Positions 42,952-55,495 of a stretch of 64,000 nt of DNA are shown here, piece by piece. A program made the position numbers and the translations under genes. The notes beneath the pieces are model-generated. The model searched no databases, was not told the DNA's origin, and was given only the letters and a program-made list of their open reading frames with translations. Origin of the DNA: Zygnema cylindricum (Eukaryota > Streptophyta > Zygnematophyceae > Zygnematales > Zygnemataceae); NCBI GenBank assembly GCA_037447655.1, contig JBBHKE010001655.1, positions 1 through 64,000 of the forward strand. Direction: 5' to 3'. Each line of letters starts with the position of its first letter. Position 1 is the first letter of the stretch.

Positions 42952-45900
42952 TCAATATAATAAACTCTTCTGATCAAGAGAGCCAGGCTCGGAGGACTCT
43001 CCGGCATTAAAAACGTCCCCCGTTACCTCTTCCAGGTCCGGGTCAACTTCATACAAATAACCGGGACGAAAAATGAAGCCTGAGAAAACTCCATACACCA
43101 AATAGACAGGAAAAGCAAAGCACAACACCTCGAACACCAGAAATCCTAAATTAACATAAAAGTAATTGCCTTCTAGTATGACTTCGCCGATGTACGACAA
43201 GGGATAAGTCATTGCCGTGGCTATCGCACCACTAAGACGCGCAAGCCCATAGAGTTTCCCAAAGTTTTTGAATCCAAAAAGTCGCCCAATATAGGCCGCC
43301 ATTGCACCAAAAATAAATGGGCGGCTCGCAGCAAATGCAAAAAAACAAATAGTCTGCAAAGTCGACATGAAACACAATCAGTTCTCAACGATTTTTCCTC
43401 TAACTTTCAGCATATACATGAATTGAGTGAGTACTACACAGTCAATCGCTATTAGTGTTTATAACACAAAAATTCGTCCCGATTCTTTTGCCCTTTGGAC
43501 ACAAGACATCGTTATTAATACTATTCTTTTCTTCAAAATGCTAATTTTTTGGCAGTTCACAATCGTCCACATCGTTTGGACTGAAAGTAGAATCTTTAAC
43601 ACAAACAGTTCTCACACTAAATATTTTTTAGCGATAATAGCTATGTACGGTGTAGCAGACATTTTGTAAGTAGGGTACTCTGAATGTTAAATGAAAAGAC
43701 ATGGGCCGGAGACGGTAAATACATGAAGGGGATTAAGGCGGGATTGTCGGACACAAATGAGTTGTTTTATTGACACCATATGAGGACAACTATGTGAAGG
43801 TTCCAGAAAAAGATCACAAAGAGCATAGGGAACAACGATCGTTCACCATGCATAGCAGCAAAGCTAGTGGCAATAAATGACAATGAAGACGGGTAAGGCA
43901 TTCACTCATGTTCTTAGTTTCCAAACCAAATCACGTGCACTCACCTGAAATGGAAGTGGAATAAAATTGAGGACATTTACGATAGAAAATATCGTGTTGG
44001 TGACAGCAATCAGAAGAAAAGATGGGCCAAGACCCATTTGTACCAGTACATAGCCCACAATTGGAACCATACAAATTCCACCAATAGGAAGAATAATATT
44101 GAACAACGCTACATAATGTTGTGCATCCTCTCTTGCGATAAATAAATTGCTGAATGGCGGATCTTGGGTGCGTAGAGCTTCATAAAGAAGTTGGCTGGAT
44201 ATTGTGCTGATATAAAAGTTGACTCTCAGGACAAAGAATCCTGTCACTATGAACATAGACCAAAACACGGGCGAGCTTATTTGTTGCTTGAATGAAACGT
44301 TGTAAAGCTGTAGTGGAGGTTCCTCCATCTCCTGCTCCTCTTTGTCGAGGAGAGGGGCCATGAGATTTTCAGTACTGGGCAAACCCATGGCTCCTTCTCC
44401 TGTTGCACTGACACCTCTCGCTCCTTTCATTAACTTTTGTTTCATCTTTTGGCGAATGAACCATACCCGATGCATCTCTCCTTCGTCACTTCCCGCTTCT
44501 TCACTTGTATATGGTTTATCACAAAACAAAAAAAGGCTGATGAAAAAAACAGCCACAGGAACAACCTGCACAAATGAAACCCAAAAAAGCAAACAAACAA
44601 AAGTCCATGTTAACTAAAACTTTAATTGAGCCTTAACAAATGAGTCAATTTAACCGTGACAGCCACCAACATATGCCTTTTCTTTTCAGGGCAGCCACAG
44701 ACTACACCATCCTATTTAACTTTCCATCCCTGTAAATCGTGTTAAGTTTGAACATTGTCCTTGAAATATCAAACTGTAAAAGAGCCTCACCGTCTCTCTC
44801 AAGACTGATCATGTGATTCCAAACAACTTCCCTCATCCAAAAACTGCTTGAGGGAGCAGCTTTAAAAATTATGGAGAAAGCTGTACCGTGTATGCAAGCA
44901 TCACACTTCGAAATGAATATCCCCAATTTCTTATTAATTGGCCAAGAATAAACATAACTAAAGACGAGGAATTGAAGCCGCCTGTTTGTGCACTAATGAT
45001 GACAGCAGAATTCCTTCCAAAGAGTTCTCCAAAGTTGGTAACGGAATTGGATATGCATGGGCCGCCAATCGCAAGCGCAATAAACCCGTAGTAGTACAAA
45101 AAGTCGGATATGGTATTTGCATAAGCAAGTGCAAGAAGGCCCGATAAAGAGATCAAGGAACCAGCACATACTGTCACTGCATCCACACAGAGAAGGAAGA
45201 CATTGCAATTGCTCCAAAAACTAAATTATTTTAACTCACGGTGCTAAGAGCCTATGAACACTACAAATCTTTTCAGATCCAAGTATCACTCAGCAAAATG
45301 TTATTTATTTGAACTTGTGGGTCATTGCTGAGTTAACTAACACTTTGCAAAACACACTTGTAACCTTTTGTAACTTGTAGGCTGAAAAAAAACCGTGCAT
45401 ATGCAAAAGTATCATTTACACTAAGAATCATGTGCGGAAAACAAAAAATAAAATCATCATGCTACACAGCTTACAGGTGACATCTAACAAAGCAACCTTA
45501 TCCAAAGGAACTCCATGGTCAAAACACCTGTCTTGACCTGAATATGGTTTAGTGCAACCAATTTAACCATTACATGATTTACAGAGAAAACATAACATGC
45601 AAACTTTACCCTGCAATGTTGTCCCAGACGAAAGATATTATTGCATGAATGAACTAAACTTTGGAATGACATTACCTCGAGGGCCAACAATGTCCAGAAC
45701 CACTCCAACAATGAATGCACAACCTGAGATTGTAGATGCTCCCAGTGTGTACATAAGTGTTAACCTGTCTGAAAACAAAGAAGATAACATTTCAGCTGAA
45801 AGAAATTTTACTTCAATGGCTGAAGGGACGAGGTGGAATTCCAATTCTCAGTAACTTCAAAAATTGCTTTGCACAAGCACATTGCCGACAATGGAAATGC

Positions 45901-46341
45901 CAGGAAGAATAAGCAGGAGCTTCTATCCGAAATGTCAAAAATTGCTGAACAAACAGTAGTAATGTGAGCTTCGACTGTAAAACTTCGATATCAAACTGGC
46001 AACTTTCGCTGACTGTGTAGGCCAAGAGAAACTGACACAAAATCAAGAAATAAATTACAACCAACCAGCTGGTACGAGCCAAAGCCTCAAAAGCATTATT
46101 CACGCTGAAGAGAGCAATCATGTTTTTTGTTTGAATGCCATCTTTACTGTTTTTCTCCAAACCTCCACATTGAACAGTTACCAAAGTTGATGGTTCCTAC
46201 TGGCAAGTGGCTAATGCTCCAGTTTAGGCTCACCATGCTGAGCTTCACATGGAAGAGGCTCGTCTTCCTCACAAAGGCTTGCAAAGGCCTTCACATTGAA
46301 CACAAGGGCCATATAGAGGCCAGAATAGCCAAAGATGATAC
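42952..46341 (-). CDS. SLC43-like major facilitator transporter, five recognised exons
   Basis: A 12-helix plasma- or organelle-membrane carrier of the LAT3/LAT4 (SLC43) type, likely moving amino acids; the substrate in plants is unproven. Exons on the - strand are 46341-46234 (GIIFGYSGLYMALVFNVKAF, most of helix 1), 45768-45676 (DRLTLMYTLGASTISGCAFI, GVVLDIVGPRG), 45176-44887 (FIALAIGGPCISNSVTNFGE, LFGRNSAVIISAQTGGFNSS), 44565-43945 (central acidic loop and helices 7-9) and 43353-42952 (helices 10-12, stop). All borders are GT-AG and phases agree (1, 1, 0, 0), giving about 504 residues against the usual 500-570. The first exon with the start codon must lie upstream of 46341 and is not identified. 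Intron 4 contains a mariner-like MITE. The hydrophilic loop between helices 6 and 7 is long, with EEQEMEEPP. Confidence 0.85.
43437..43652. mobile_element. Mariner-like MITE in an intron of the transporter gene, 216 bp
   Basis: The left end CACAGTCAATCGCTATTAG and right end AATAGCTATGTACGGTG are imperfect inverted repeats, flanked by TA at 43435-43436 and 43653-43654. It sits 83 bp upstream of exon 5's acceptor in intron 4 (43354-43944). Confidence 0.6.
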
Positions 46342-47554
46342 CTGCATTACCAAAAAGGAATATGCGAGAATTGATACATATGGAGGACATTAGGAGTCGC
46401 CATTTTCTCTCCAAGTAAGTTTATCTGATACAGGACAGACGTAGCACCTCAACCAATAAATGTTCGGCACCAATATTACATTTTGCAGAACCTCTCTCTC
46501 GAGCATTCATGTATGCATGAGAAGAATAGAGCCCTTCCAAAAATGGCCAACTAGCTTAGAATAGACTTTCCAGAACATAATGCAGTTCAAGTGTACACGT
46601 CAAATCCACAAAGAGGATTTCCGCTAGGATGTGAAATCTGACGAATTTGAAAATCATAATGGCCCCCTTAAAAAAAAAATCTACATCCTAATTCTCTACA
46701 AGACATGAAACAATTTAAAGTCCACGAATATCCTCCTTAACTTGAAGCATTTGCATAGACGGAGGCAATAATCCACTGACTGATTGCCTTACAAGTTTAC
46801 TGTACCTGACATGAGAAGAGAGAAGATAACTGAACATAACACCAGCCAAATCCTTAAAGTAAAACTCTCTCCACCTGGCTCTCTGTATAAGAAAGTCATG
46901 TTGCTTGCATTCCCCACTTAACAGCAACAGGAGTTACAAGAATGCCACTTGCGTTTGCACGAAGTTGCAAGCTTTGGAGTTGCAGTTGAATTATGATCAG
47001 CAACTGTATGAAAGCTCCCAAGAAAATTATTTAAAAAGCTGCCTTTCTTAAGCAGTGTTTGCTTACAAAGGAGATACGTCACTTCAAAGTTGTTTTCGTC
47101 CCATCTTAAATGACACACGTATAGGAGGTTTCGCAAATCAATCTTTCACCAGTTTCGATAAGGTAAAAAATATCTCTTGTATATGTGTTTACGATTGGTA
47201 AAGGCATCACGGGATGTCACATCTCTTCTCTGCGGCAATGTATGATGCAGACAAACTAGTTTAGGGTATTCCGTAAGAGACTTGCTAATCACCGTGCTCA
47301 TTAGCTATAACCATGTCATCCGATAGGAATGCAATGCACAAAAGATGCTACTGTGGCTACTGTACAGTACTATCACGCGGTGCTTTCCTTCTCGTTTTGT
47401 TACTTTTTTCTGTGAAGCTCCTCTGTGATGAGAACTTCGCCGGGTTTGTGCAAATGTCGCGCTCTATGCAGTGAGATCGGCAGATCGCAGTCCATGTCAG
47501 TCTGCAAAACTATGTGCAAACTCCGCTGTTATTCATACCACTCTAACTTGAAAC
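46342..47554. other. Upstream region of the transporter gene; first exon expected here
   Basis: A phase-1 first exon encoding the N-terminus should lie in this stretch. I could not choose one by eye. No mobile element ends were seen. Confidence 0.4.
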
Positions 47555-47832
47555 GCTCTGCTTTAAGGGTGTGTGCCCATGTAACCGAAACTTTGGAATG
47601 CTACTTTGGTTTTTAGCGCAAATTTTACGGTGTACTTTTCAAAGTGTTCCTATGCCCAAGAACAAAACGATTACTTAGGGCCATCGTTACTTTGCTCTGC
47701 TTTAAGGGTGTGTGCCCATGTAACCGAAACTTTGGAATGCTACTTTGGATTTTAGCGCAGATTTTACGGTGTACTTTTCAAAGTGTTCCTATGCCCAAGA
47801 ACAAAACGATTACTTAGGGCCATCGTTACTTA
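47555..47832. repeat. 139-bp tandem duplication
   Basis: GCTCTGCTTTAAGGGTGTGT starts at 47555 and again at 47694, and the two units are almost identical throughout. The duplication includes the left end of the Harbinger-like element below, so that end is present twice. Confidence 0.9.
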
Positions 47833-49359
47833 AAATGTGTAACAGTTGTAGAAGTCTACAAAATGTGCGACATGCCACGAAACGATATGTAGACGACTAC
47901 GAAATTTTCTACAATTGATGACGTCTACAAAAACGGCGACGGTTGTAAACGTGAGTTTTTTGTGACATTGTCGATGTTTAGGGTTTTGTGACATTGTGAA
48001 GTCATGCTACCTTGTGATGTCATTAGTACGTCAACTTTTCGCCATGGCTTCCCAATTTTTTTTTTTATCTTTTATCATTCGATATGCCATCAAACTAAGA
48101 CAAAAAATATTCAAAATATATATATATATGTATATCTTTCATTTGATACTATTATTGCTACATTTCATTTAGAGAAGTGAGGAAGGGGAGCGATCGAGCG
48201 AGAAAGAAGGGGAGAGACGAGGACGACGTAAATGCAAAGAACCCATGGATGAAAGTGGAGGTCCGAAACCCCAACGATTTTTTTTACGTACATGCTTGTC
48301 ATTTTCGTACGTACATGCGCGTGACGAGCAGGGAAAAAAATAGCTTATACGCTCCCTCGTGCAAAAAATTTCGAAATTTTTGACGTTTCACGCGTGCAAT
48401 TACGTTTTGCTATTCATCAATCGGCTATTACTTCTATAAATCACCTCACGGGGTGATCGATTTTAGTAATTTGTGAAGATGAGCTAGAAGTGGGTCGAAA
48501 AGATAATAAGGGTGAAGTTCCATCATACGTTTTTGTAATTGTACGGCAAACTCTACAGATCGGGTCGATTGAGTCGAAGTTCCATCACGTAGAGTCTATA
48601 AGCCACATGTTCTAAATTGATTGGCACCACGCAAGCTACGATCCGATATTGAATATCTTTTAGATTTTTAGCACCGACAAACTTAACTTCAAATCTTGAC
48701 TTGCGTACCACGTACCTGCGTACTAAGTAATCATACGACAAAAAATTTATACTTTTTGCAAACGCCAGTCTGTGCGCCAGCTCATTTTTGAGGGTTTCAT
48801 TTTTCGAACATAACGAAAGTCATTTAAAGTTACCAAAAATAGCATGACGAGGGAATGTTACGAAATTTCGTTTTTATTTTCGGTTGTATTTTGGAAACCG
48901 CGTGTCATGTGCAAATCTTAAGATTTTTCGTTGGTTTTCCATCATGACACGTAGCTTAATCGTCCGGCGTGTCACGATTTTTTTTTTTGTATCTGCCAAC
49001 CCACCTCCTCGAAAAAAAATGAAGTTACATAAAAAAATAAAGCGAACTCCTCGTAGATGAACAACCGACGGCAAGTATCACGTCCAAGACCTCGGAGAGT
49101 ATCGGCAAGATTCTCTGTAATGTAGTTTTTCGTATAAAAAAACAAATAGGCGGTACGATTTGGTACGGAGGGTCACTGATTTATGTAAACTATGCCACTT
49201 TTCGGCTGATGGAACTTCACCCTAACGCCAAATTGGAGTACGCTCGAAGTTTCAAAAGGACGTGAAATGTAATTTGGTTTTTGCCCATTATTCGTACGGC
49301 GTAAGGTTTTTGTGAAAACGACGGGAAAAAACCCTTACTTAAATACATGGGCACACCGC
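47567..49359. mobile_element. Harbinger-like element with a nested Harbinger-like element
   Basis: The left end GGGTGTGTGCCCATGTAAC follows TAA (47564-47566). The right end reads ATACATGGGCACACC near 49356, with no clear duplication left. Internal words (TTTTAGCGC, GTGTTCCTATGCCC) relate it to 41361-42139. It is interrupted by the element at 48510-49222. Confidence 0.5.
48510..49222. mobile_element. PIF/Harbinger-like non-autonomous element, 713 bp
   Basis: The ends GGGTGAAGTTCCATCATAC and CTGATGGAACTTCACCC are flanked by TAA at 48507-48509 and 49223-49225. Sister of 20447-21174. The shared internal palindrome is broken here by an A-rich replacement after CCAACCCACCTCCTCG (48995-49010). Confidence 0.8.
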
Positions 49360-51087
49360 CTTTCGCACACAATTAGCCTTCGTTCTGTGAACTAACGTTT
49401 CGTAGTTCACAGTTCAATGCTTGCTGCATTGATAAAGCCGACAGAGACATATTGCTAAGTATGATACCACCATGATGCGGGAGTGTCCGCCCACAAATGT
49501 CTAAACTACACATCTTAGAGAGGTTTACCATTGGAACACAAATCATTTTTGTTAGGTTGGTCGTACATATTAACTGTATCTTGTCAATTAAGCGTCCTTT
49601 GTCGAACATACTAACAATATTTAAAAGAATAGTCGCGGGCGACCTGGTGCTTTGCCCTTTGGTTGCCAACGGCCTTTCAATTTTTAACAGTACAGTAAGT
49701 ACTGTATCTATTATGTACGAACATCTTACGTGACGCCATCACTGAAATTATGGTTCTGCACGGTTTGTAGGTTGTCGATTCGCAATCTCGCGTCGACGGT
49801 GTTGTTCTACAACCACAGTAGCAGGAGGAGAACCAGAAGCAGTAGTAGTGGAAGTAGACATTTAAAGCAGAAGCTAACAAGCACCCTACTCAACAACCAA
49901 CTTCAAGATATAATAGAATGCAACTCCGTGATCTATGCAGACTCAAATTCTGCATAACAGTAGTAAGCACAGTTTAGAATCACCCTACAAAGATTCAACT
50001 CAATTGATCTAGCCAACCATAAGATATTCACACTGTCGATTCACAAAAAACTACCTAAGTAGATTAATATCCCAAGACTTGGATGATCACAATTTGTCTG
50101 AGTCCTAAACTATATACTCATAGTGAGTATCTACTGGTCACACTAATTTAAATGACTGTACTACAGTACTGTCCTATGCTACAACAAAGTACTAAAACTG
50201 TACTTACTATTCCAAGAGTACTTCCAAAACCTAATTTTGCCATTTCTTTAAATCTTAATAGTGCGACACTATTTTAAATTAGCTAAACTACAAATCCTTG
50301 TTTCCATATATTTACACATAAAAAACCGTACATTAAATGTTCCTGGCGCTTAGTCAGCAGTGGTGTATAGCATCCGGCTCACTGTTGTCGTGTAGTACGA
50401 AGCACTTGATACCGTCCAAGTGTGTTTCGTCATTTGTAGTCCCTTTTGAATCGCGTCCATTAATTTGATGTCAATCAACAACCCTTCTTGGCTAACCGTA
50501 CCATACTTTCCCAGATATGCAGTTTGTGTTCCGTTCGTCTGATTTTGTTAATCCGTTCGTTATTCTCGTGACAGGTGTAACTGGTCATCAACGTCACTCC
50601 ATGAAACCTGCAACATCCTTTTCCTGCCGACGCGTGTCTAACTGGTCGTACAATACACTCTCTTAATCTTTTATTACTGTAACACTATTTGAGGTAAGTA
50701 TTTCAAGTTTTCATTTCCCAAAATATTCTAAGTCTTTAATTCCTCCTCACGGCTGTGTTTACTGAGTAAAGATTTCCAAATTCAAAAGACGGCGCTTATG
50801 CGGTTTCCATATGATACATACTGTTGGCAGTACGGCGAAATGTATCATTAACGGTAGATTAGAAGTTACACGACGGGTGAGGTCGGCCGTGGGATTTGTT
50901 ACTACAATTATCGGTTCGTATGTTGATGCCCACTATGTACAAGCGCCAAATACCCTCCAACACTTAATTGCAACACGTTAACTGTACATGACATCTTTCA
51001 TAGTTCATACTGCATACAAGATACCCCTTAAAAGTTTGCACTGAAAACACTTGTACATGACTTCTGTACATGACCAAGTGTCACTTT
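49360..51087. other. Intergenic, no gene
   Basis: Unique-looking AT-rich DNA. I see no conserved frame, paired splice sites or element ends. Confidence 0.4.
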
Positions 51088-52226
51088 TGAAACCCTATGG
51101 GCTCCATTCCCAAACACAATTCGCAGATGAAAAGAAGTTAATCTAGGAAGTGCCGACTCCAACTTGATATAAACCCAAATGATTGACCCCTTGACAATCA
51201 GAACCCCATTACAGCTTCACCCTGTGAAATAAGACTTTCTGTGTGCTCAGTTCCACCACAGAATGCAAAGTTAGAATATGAGATTTGGACATATTCACCC
51301 ACTTTGACTTTCCCTTAGAAATGCAGCCACCTAGGCAGGCAAAAAAACTTTGACTGACTACACCATTGTGTAGCGTGGACTCCCTTGAGTCCGCAGCAAA
51401 AAGAATCACTGAAATTGGTTAACTGAATTGATAGATATGGCTGGCCAAAGTTTGCCTTTTATACAAGAAGCTCTTTGGGACAGGCGGCTACCTACCCAAA
51501 ATATTATAAGTCCTAAACCCCTCTCTAAACCCCTTAGTACTGAGGTACTGACCAATCATAAGACTGTACCATACAATAAAGTATAGATGCCGATGTACCT
51601 TCTGTACTGACAGTGTACGACGTCGCCATTATACAACATTTGTCACATTCGGATTTGTTTTCTTCAGTTCTGAAGATTCCGTAAACCCGTATGATGTTGC
51701 CACGTGTCATCCGGAGTGGCGAAGTCCGCAAACCGCCAAATTTTCCTTTCCGCGAAGCCGGCCCTAACCACGACCGTCCGATTGATATCAGTATTAAATA
51801 AGGACCGTCGAAATATATGTCCGTACTATTTGTTTCGTCCGTTACTAATAGTACAACTGATTCTATGTTCAATAAACCGTAATCCAGTTAAATGGAAGAT
51901 CCTTCGTGTAAATGTTTATATACATATCAAACCCATTATACCTTAGCACTAGTCTTAGACTAAACGGACAACGCTACCGTCTACGGGTGACTTGACGGAC
52001 GGTAGGTACCAAGATCAATTCCTGGGTCCGTCAAGAACCTTTTGGTACATCTACCTAAATCAACCCCTGTCTTCTCTAGTGAGCATAGGCAGCCATGGCT
52101 CTAGCTCCCAATCTAGCCTTTAGTGACTACGACAAGTGTGGAGGCTTGGAGATGGGAGTTAGAGGCAGGCTGCCTCCGCTCTTTTTCTATCCTAATACAG
52201 ACCTAGAAAATACTCAAATATCAACA
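51088..52226 (-). mobile_element. 3' LTR of the - strand copia element, 1139 bp
   Basis: On the - strand it starts TGTTGATATTTGAG and ends CATAGGGTTTCA. The last 320 bp match the truncated 5' LTR at 55173-55497. A degenerate tRNA-like region lies near 51957-52035. The outer 5 bp at 51083-51087 are ACTTT. Confidence 0.8.
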
Positions 52227-52349
52227 CTCCCTTTATTTTCTAGTCTATGTTCCTTTCAACTCCCACAAACAAATAAACAAACACCCCCACCCCCCCCCCT
52301 TTTTTTTTCTTCTTTTCCCTTTTCTTTTTATAAGATTCACGAAAAATAT

Positions 52350-55172
52350 TCATGTATTTAAAACAGTGCATTTGATGAACAGGAATAATAATTGTACCAG
52401 ACATTTTAGCATTTCACTTTTCATAAATCCGAGCCAAGATTTTATCCACCTCATCTCTTTTCCATTCACACTAAATCCAATTTCCCTCTTACAATCCAAA
52501 CAGCCTGCCCCATTTCCAATCTGCAACATACACCTAGATGCTAACCCTTTTACAGGCACACCCTCATAAATATCATCACTCCTTTTAGTGATTTCAAACC
52601 TATTACCCCCAAAAAATGAACTTTCCTCACTCTTTCCCATGGATTTTTTTCCACTCTCTCTTTCTAAATTTATCCCCAATAAGTATTTCTCCTCCCTTAA
52701 ACCTTTCATTAAATATTCCTTTTCTCCCCTATCCTTTAAAACCCCTTCGAGTTTCACTTCTCCCTTTTCCTCGGAATCTGTTGAAGTCTTCCTTTCCGAC
52801 CAGTTTTCTGTTTTCAAAATATCTATAAAATTATCCTCATTAATTTTATCTTTCGCATTTTCACCTATGGATCCTATATCTGACTTTCCCATCTCTAAGT
52901 CATACACTTTACACTCCTCGACATCCTCAAGTACCTCCTCTCTCTTTATTTCCCTTATACCTCCAAAAGCACACTGTTCCCTCCGTGGAATTTCTGTGTA
53001 CTTTTCTCTCTTCTCCATTCTACCGATGTGAAGAAGCTCCATGATTTCTTCATCGTCTTTCTCCTCTTCCCCTTCTTCAGTAGAAATTAATGGTCCATTT
53101 AAAGTATTTTCTAGTTCTAAATAGAAATATAGAAAGAAGCCGAGGCAGTCTACCTCTAACTTCTCTCTCTAACTCTCAAACTTGTCGCAGTCACAGAGAA
53201 ATTGGAGAGGGAGCTAGAGCCATGGCTACCTAGGCTATCCATAGGTTTACGGGAAATATATATTAGTTAGGGGTTTAATTACTAAAAGGTATGTGCCGGT
53301 GACATGATTTGATCCTGATACCTAACGGACGGCAGGCAGCCGGTAGCCGGTAGCCTTAGTCGTTAAGTCTTTCACTAGTGTTACGTAATATATAGTTTGA
53401 TATTTAACTAAACATTTATACGTAGGATAGTTCATTTAACTGAAACTGTTTACGGGTAACATAGATCTAGTAATGTAAAATTACGGATTACGGTACGGAT
53501 AAGAAACCAATACCGCGCATTTATTTATTTAGTAAAACGAATACCGCGCATGTATTTATTACGGCTACGATTAAATGTGAATTTAATCGGACGGCCGGAA
53601 TTAGCGCCGAGATCACGGAAGAAGATTTCAGCGGTTTGTGGTCATCGCCACATCAGATGACACGTGGCGGAATGACATTGGATCGCGACATCTCCGAGGA
53701 TTAAGGGAGCGAATCCGGACATACCTCGTGTCGACATTTATGCCATGTCGTACATTGTCCGTACAGAAAGTACACTGACAGCTGTAATTTTGTGTACGTA
53801 ACTGTAATCTGATTGGCTCCGTACATCAAGAGATAGAGTCTATGAGAGAGATAGGACTTAGAAAAATTAAGAGATAGGACCCTCTCTCCCAAAGAGCTAA
53901 AGTACAAAAGGTCAACTTTGACCCTCCATAACTTACTGCTCAGGGGAGCAAATTCAGAGATTCTTTTTGCTATCGACTCAAGGGAGTCTTGCCTTTACAG
54001 GGGTGAAGGTTATCAGAGTTATTGTCTGCCAGGTTGGCAGTGTTTTTTTCTGAAACACAAAAGGGTCAGGGTTATCCTAGAGGCTTTTTGGAAGCTGTCC
54101 ACTCTGAGGACTTATGGAGGTCTCAGAGTTTCATCTTCCACCTCATTTACACCCCAACTTCTAAGTTCTTCCAAACGAGGACACTCCTCCATATGGTGAC
54201 CTAGTTCTCTACAAAAGAAGCAAACCCCTTTTTCAAAGCTCCCCTTTCTTTTCTTCTGCCTCTCTTTCCACCAAAGTTTCGATAAGGTTTACCTTTGTCA
54301 TTTTTCCTCTCATCACGCTTCCGCTCGTCGCCGGTGTTCCTCACATCACGCTTCCGCCAATAACCACCAGCTTTAAATGCAGTCACCTTGTCACTTCCCT
54401 TACGAAGCTCCAAAGTGCTTTCCTTTACAAGTATTATCCCCATGGTGATGCTCCAAGTCCACGAGGAGACATCCATTCCCTGCATACGATAAATGATTTC
54501 TTCGTACTCATCTAGGAGCTTCATGATTAGTGTATTAATCTTTCTCTCCTCAGATTCTACATATCCCGCACTAAAAAGCTCAACATATAATGCAGCAATA
54601 TCATTGCAAAACTCTATCATGCTACCGCCTTTATAAGCATATGCCCCTATTTCGTATTTTACTAACTGCTGCCTCTGTAGAGTCTCATTCTTATAAATCT
54701 GAATTAGTGTTTCCCAAATTTCTGAAGACTTGGTTAGATTTAAAATAGTGATAGCTATGGACTTAGACACATATCTAAGTATGAGATGTTTTGCTATAGT
54801 GTTTTTATATTCCCAAATTTTTCTGTCAGTTTTTTCAATTTTTGGTTCATTTATAACCTCCATAAGTGGAACCATAGCCGAGAGCCTATCTCCCCTCACC
54901 ATCGGTGTTCCTTTTCCCTTCTCCCCTTTTTCCCTTTCCACGGTAAGGTTTTTCCCTTCACCTTCCGTTGCATCAAACCCCAATTGATATTATGGGCAGC
55001 CTCAGTTGATTCTCCATAGTAAGCTCCTCCAAAGCCAGGTGGTGAACATCTCACTTGTCCCAAAACAATTCCCCATAAGTGCTTCCCGAAAAGCAACCCC
55101 TCCATCGTAAACTCCCAATAAGTGAAGTTTGTTCCATTGAACATGGGCACCCTAGATGGTGGGCCCATAACC
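52350..55172 (-). pseudogene. copia Gag (- strand), interrupted by an LTR insertion
   Basis: From 55154 leftwards: MGPPSRVPMFNGTNFTYWEF, then SEIWETLIQIYKNETLQRQQ, LLDEYEEIIYRMQGMD and a Lys/Arg-rich segment. A frameshifted zinc knuckle (about 54235-54165) follows. After the insertion at 53079-54133 the frame resumes as EEIMELLHIGRMEKRE and PRREQCAFGG, matching PRKRKCAFGG of the + strand copy. The 230-residue downstream frame (53042-52350) is rich in Glu/Lys and lacks the expected protease motif. Confidence 0.8.
53079..54133 (+). mobile_element. Solo copia-type LTR (family copy F) with TCTTC duplication
   Basis: Begins AGTAGAAATTAATGG (expected TGTAG..., first base changed) and ends AGAGTTTCA, 1055 bp. 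TCTTC flanks both sides (53074-53078 and 54134-54138). The antisense tRNA-like block is at 53300-53369 and the terminal hairpin at 54101-54130. Nested in the - strand copia Gag. Confidence 0.85.
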
Positions 55173-55495
55173 TGAAACTCTATGTGCTCTATTGCCACAC
55201 AGAATTCGCAGATCAAAAGAAGCTAATCTAGGAAGTGCCGACTCCAACTTGACATAAACCCAAATGATTGACCCCTTGACAATTAGAACCCCATTACAGC
55301 TTCACCCTTGTGAAATAAGACTTTCTATGTGCTTTGTTCCACCACAGAATGCAAAGTTAGAATATGAGATATAGACACATTCACCCACTTTGATTTTCCC
55401 TTAGAAATGCAGCCACCCAGGCAGGCAAAAACTCTGTCTGACTACACCCCTGTGTAGCGTGGACTCCCTTGAGTCCGCAGCAAAAAGAATCTCTG

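Noticed and set aside
46211-46414. Start of the transporter gene at 46414
   Set aside because: The codon there is TTG, and a good AG acceptor at 46342 with matching phase shows an upstream exon instead.
49360-51087. Short frames of 67-98 codons
   Set aside because: No domain, no splice pairing, and composition like surrounding intergenic DNA.
52350-53042. Novel 230-codon - strand gene
   Set aside because: It follows copia Gag in register (PRREQCAFGG) and ends just before the polypurine tract, so it belongs to the retrotransposon.
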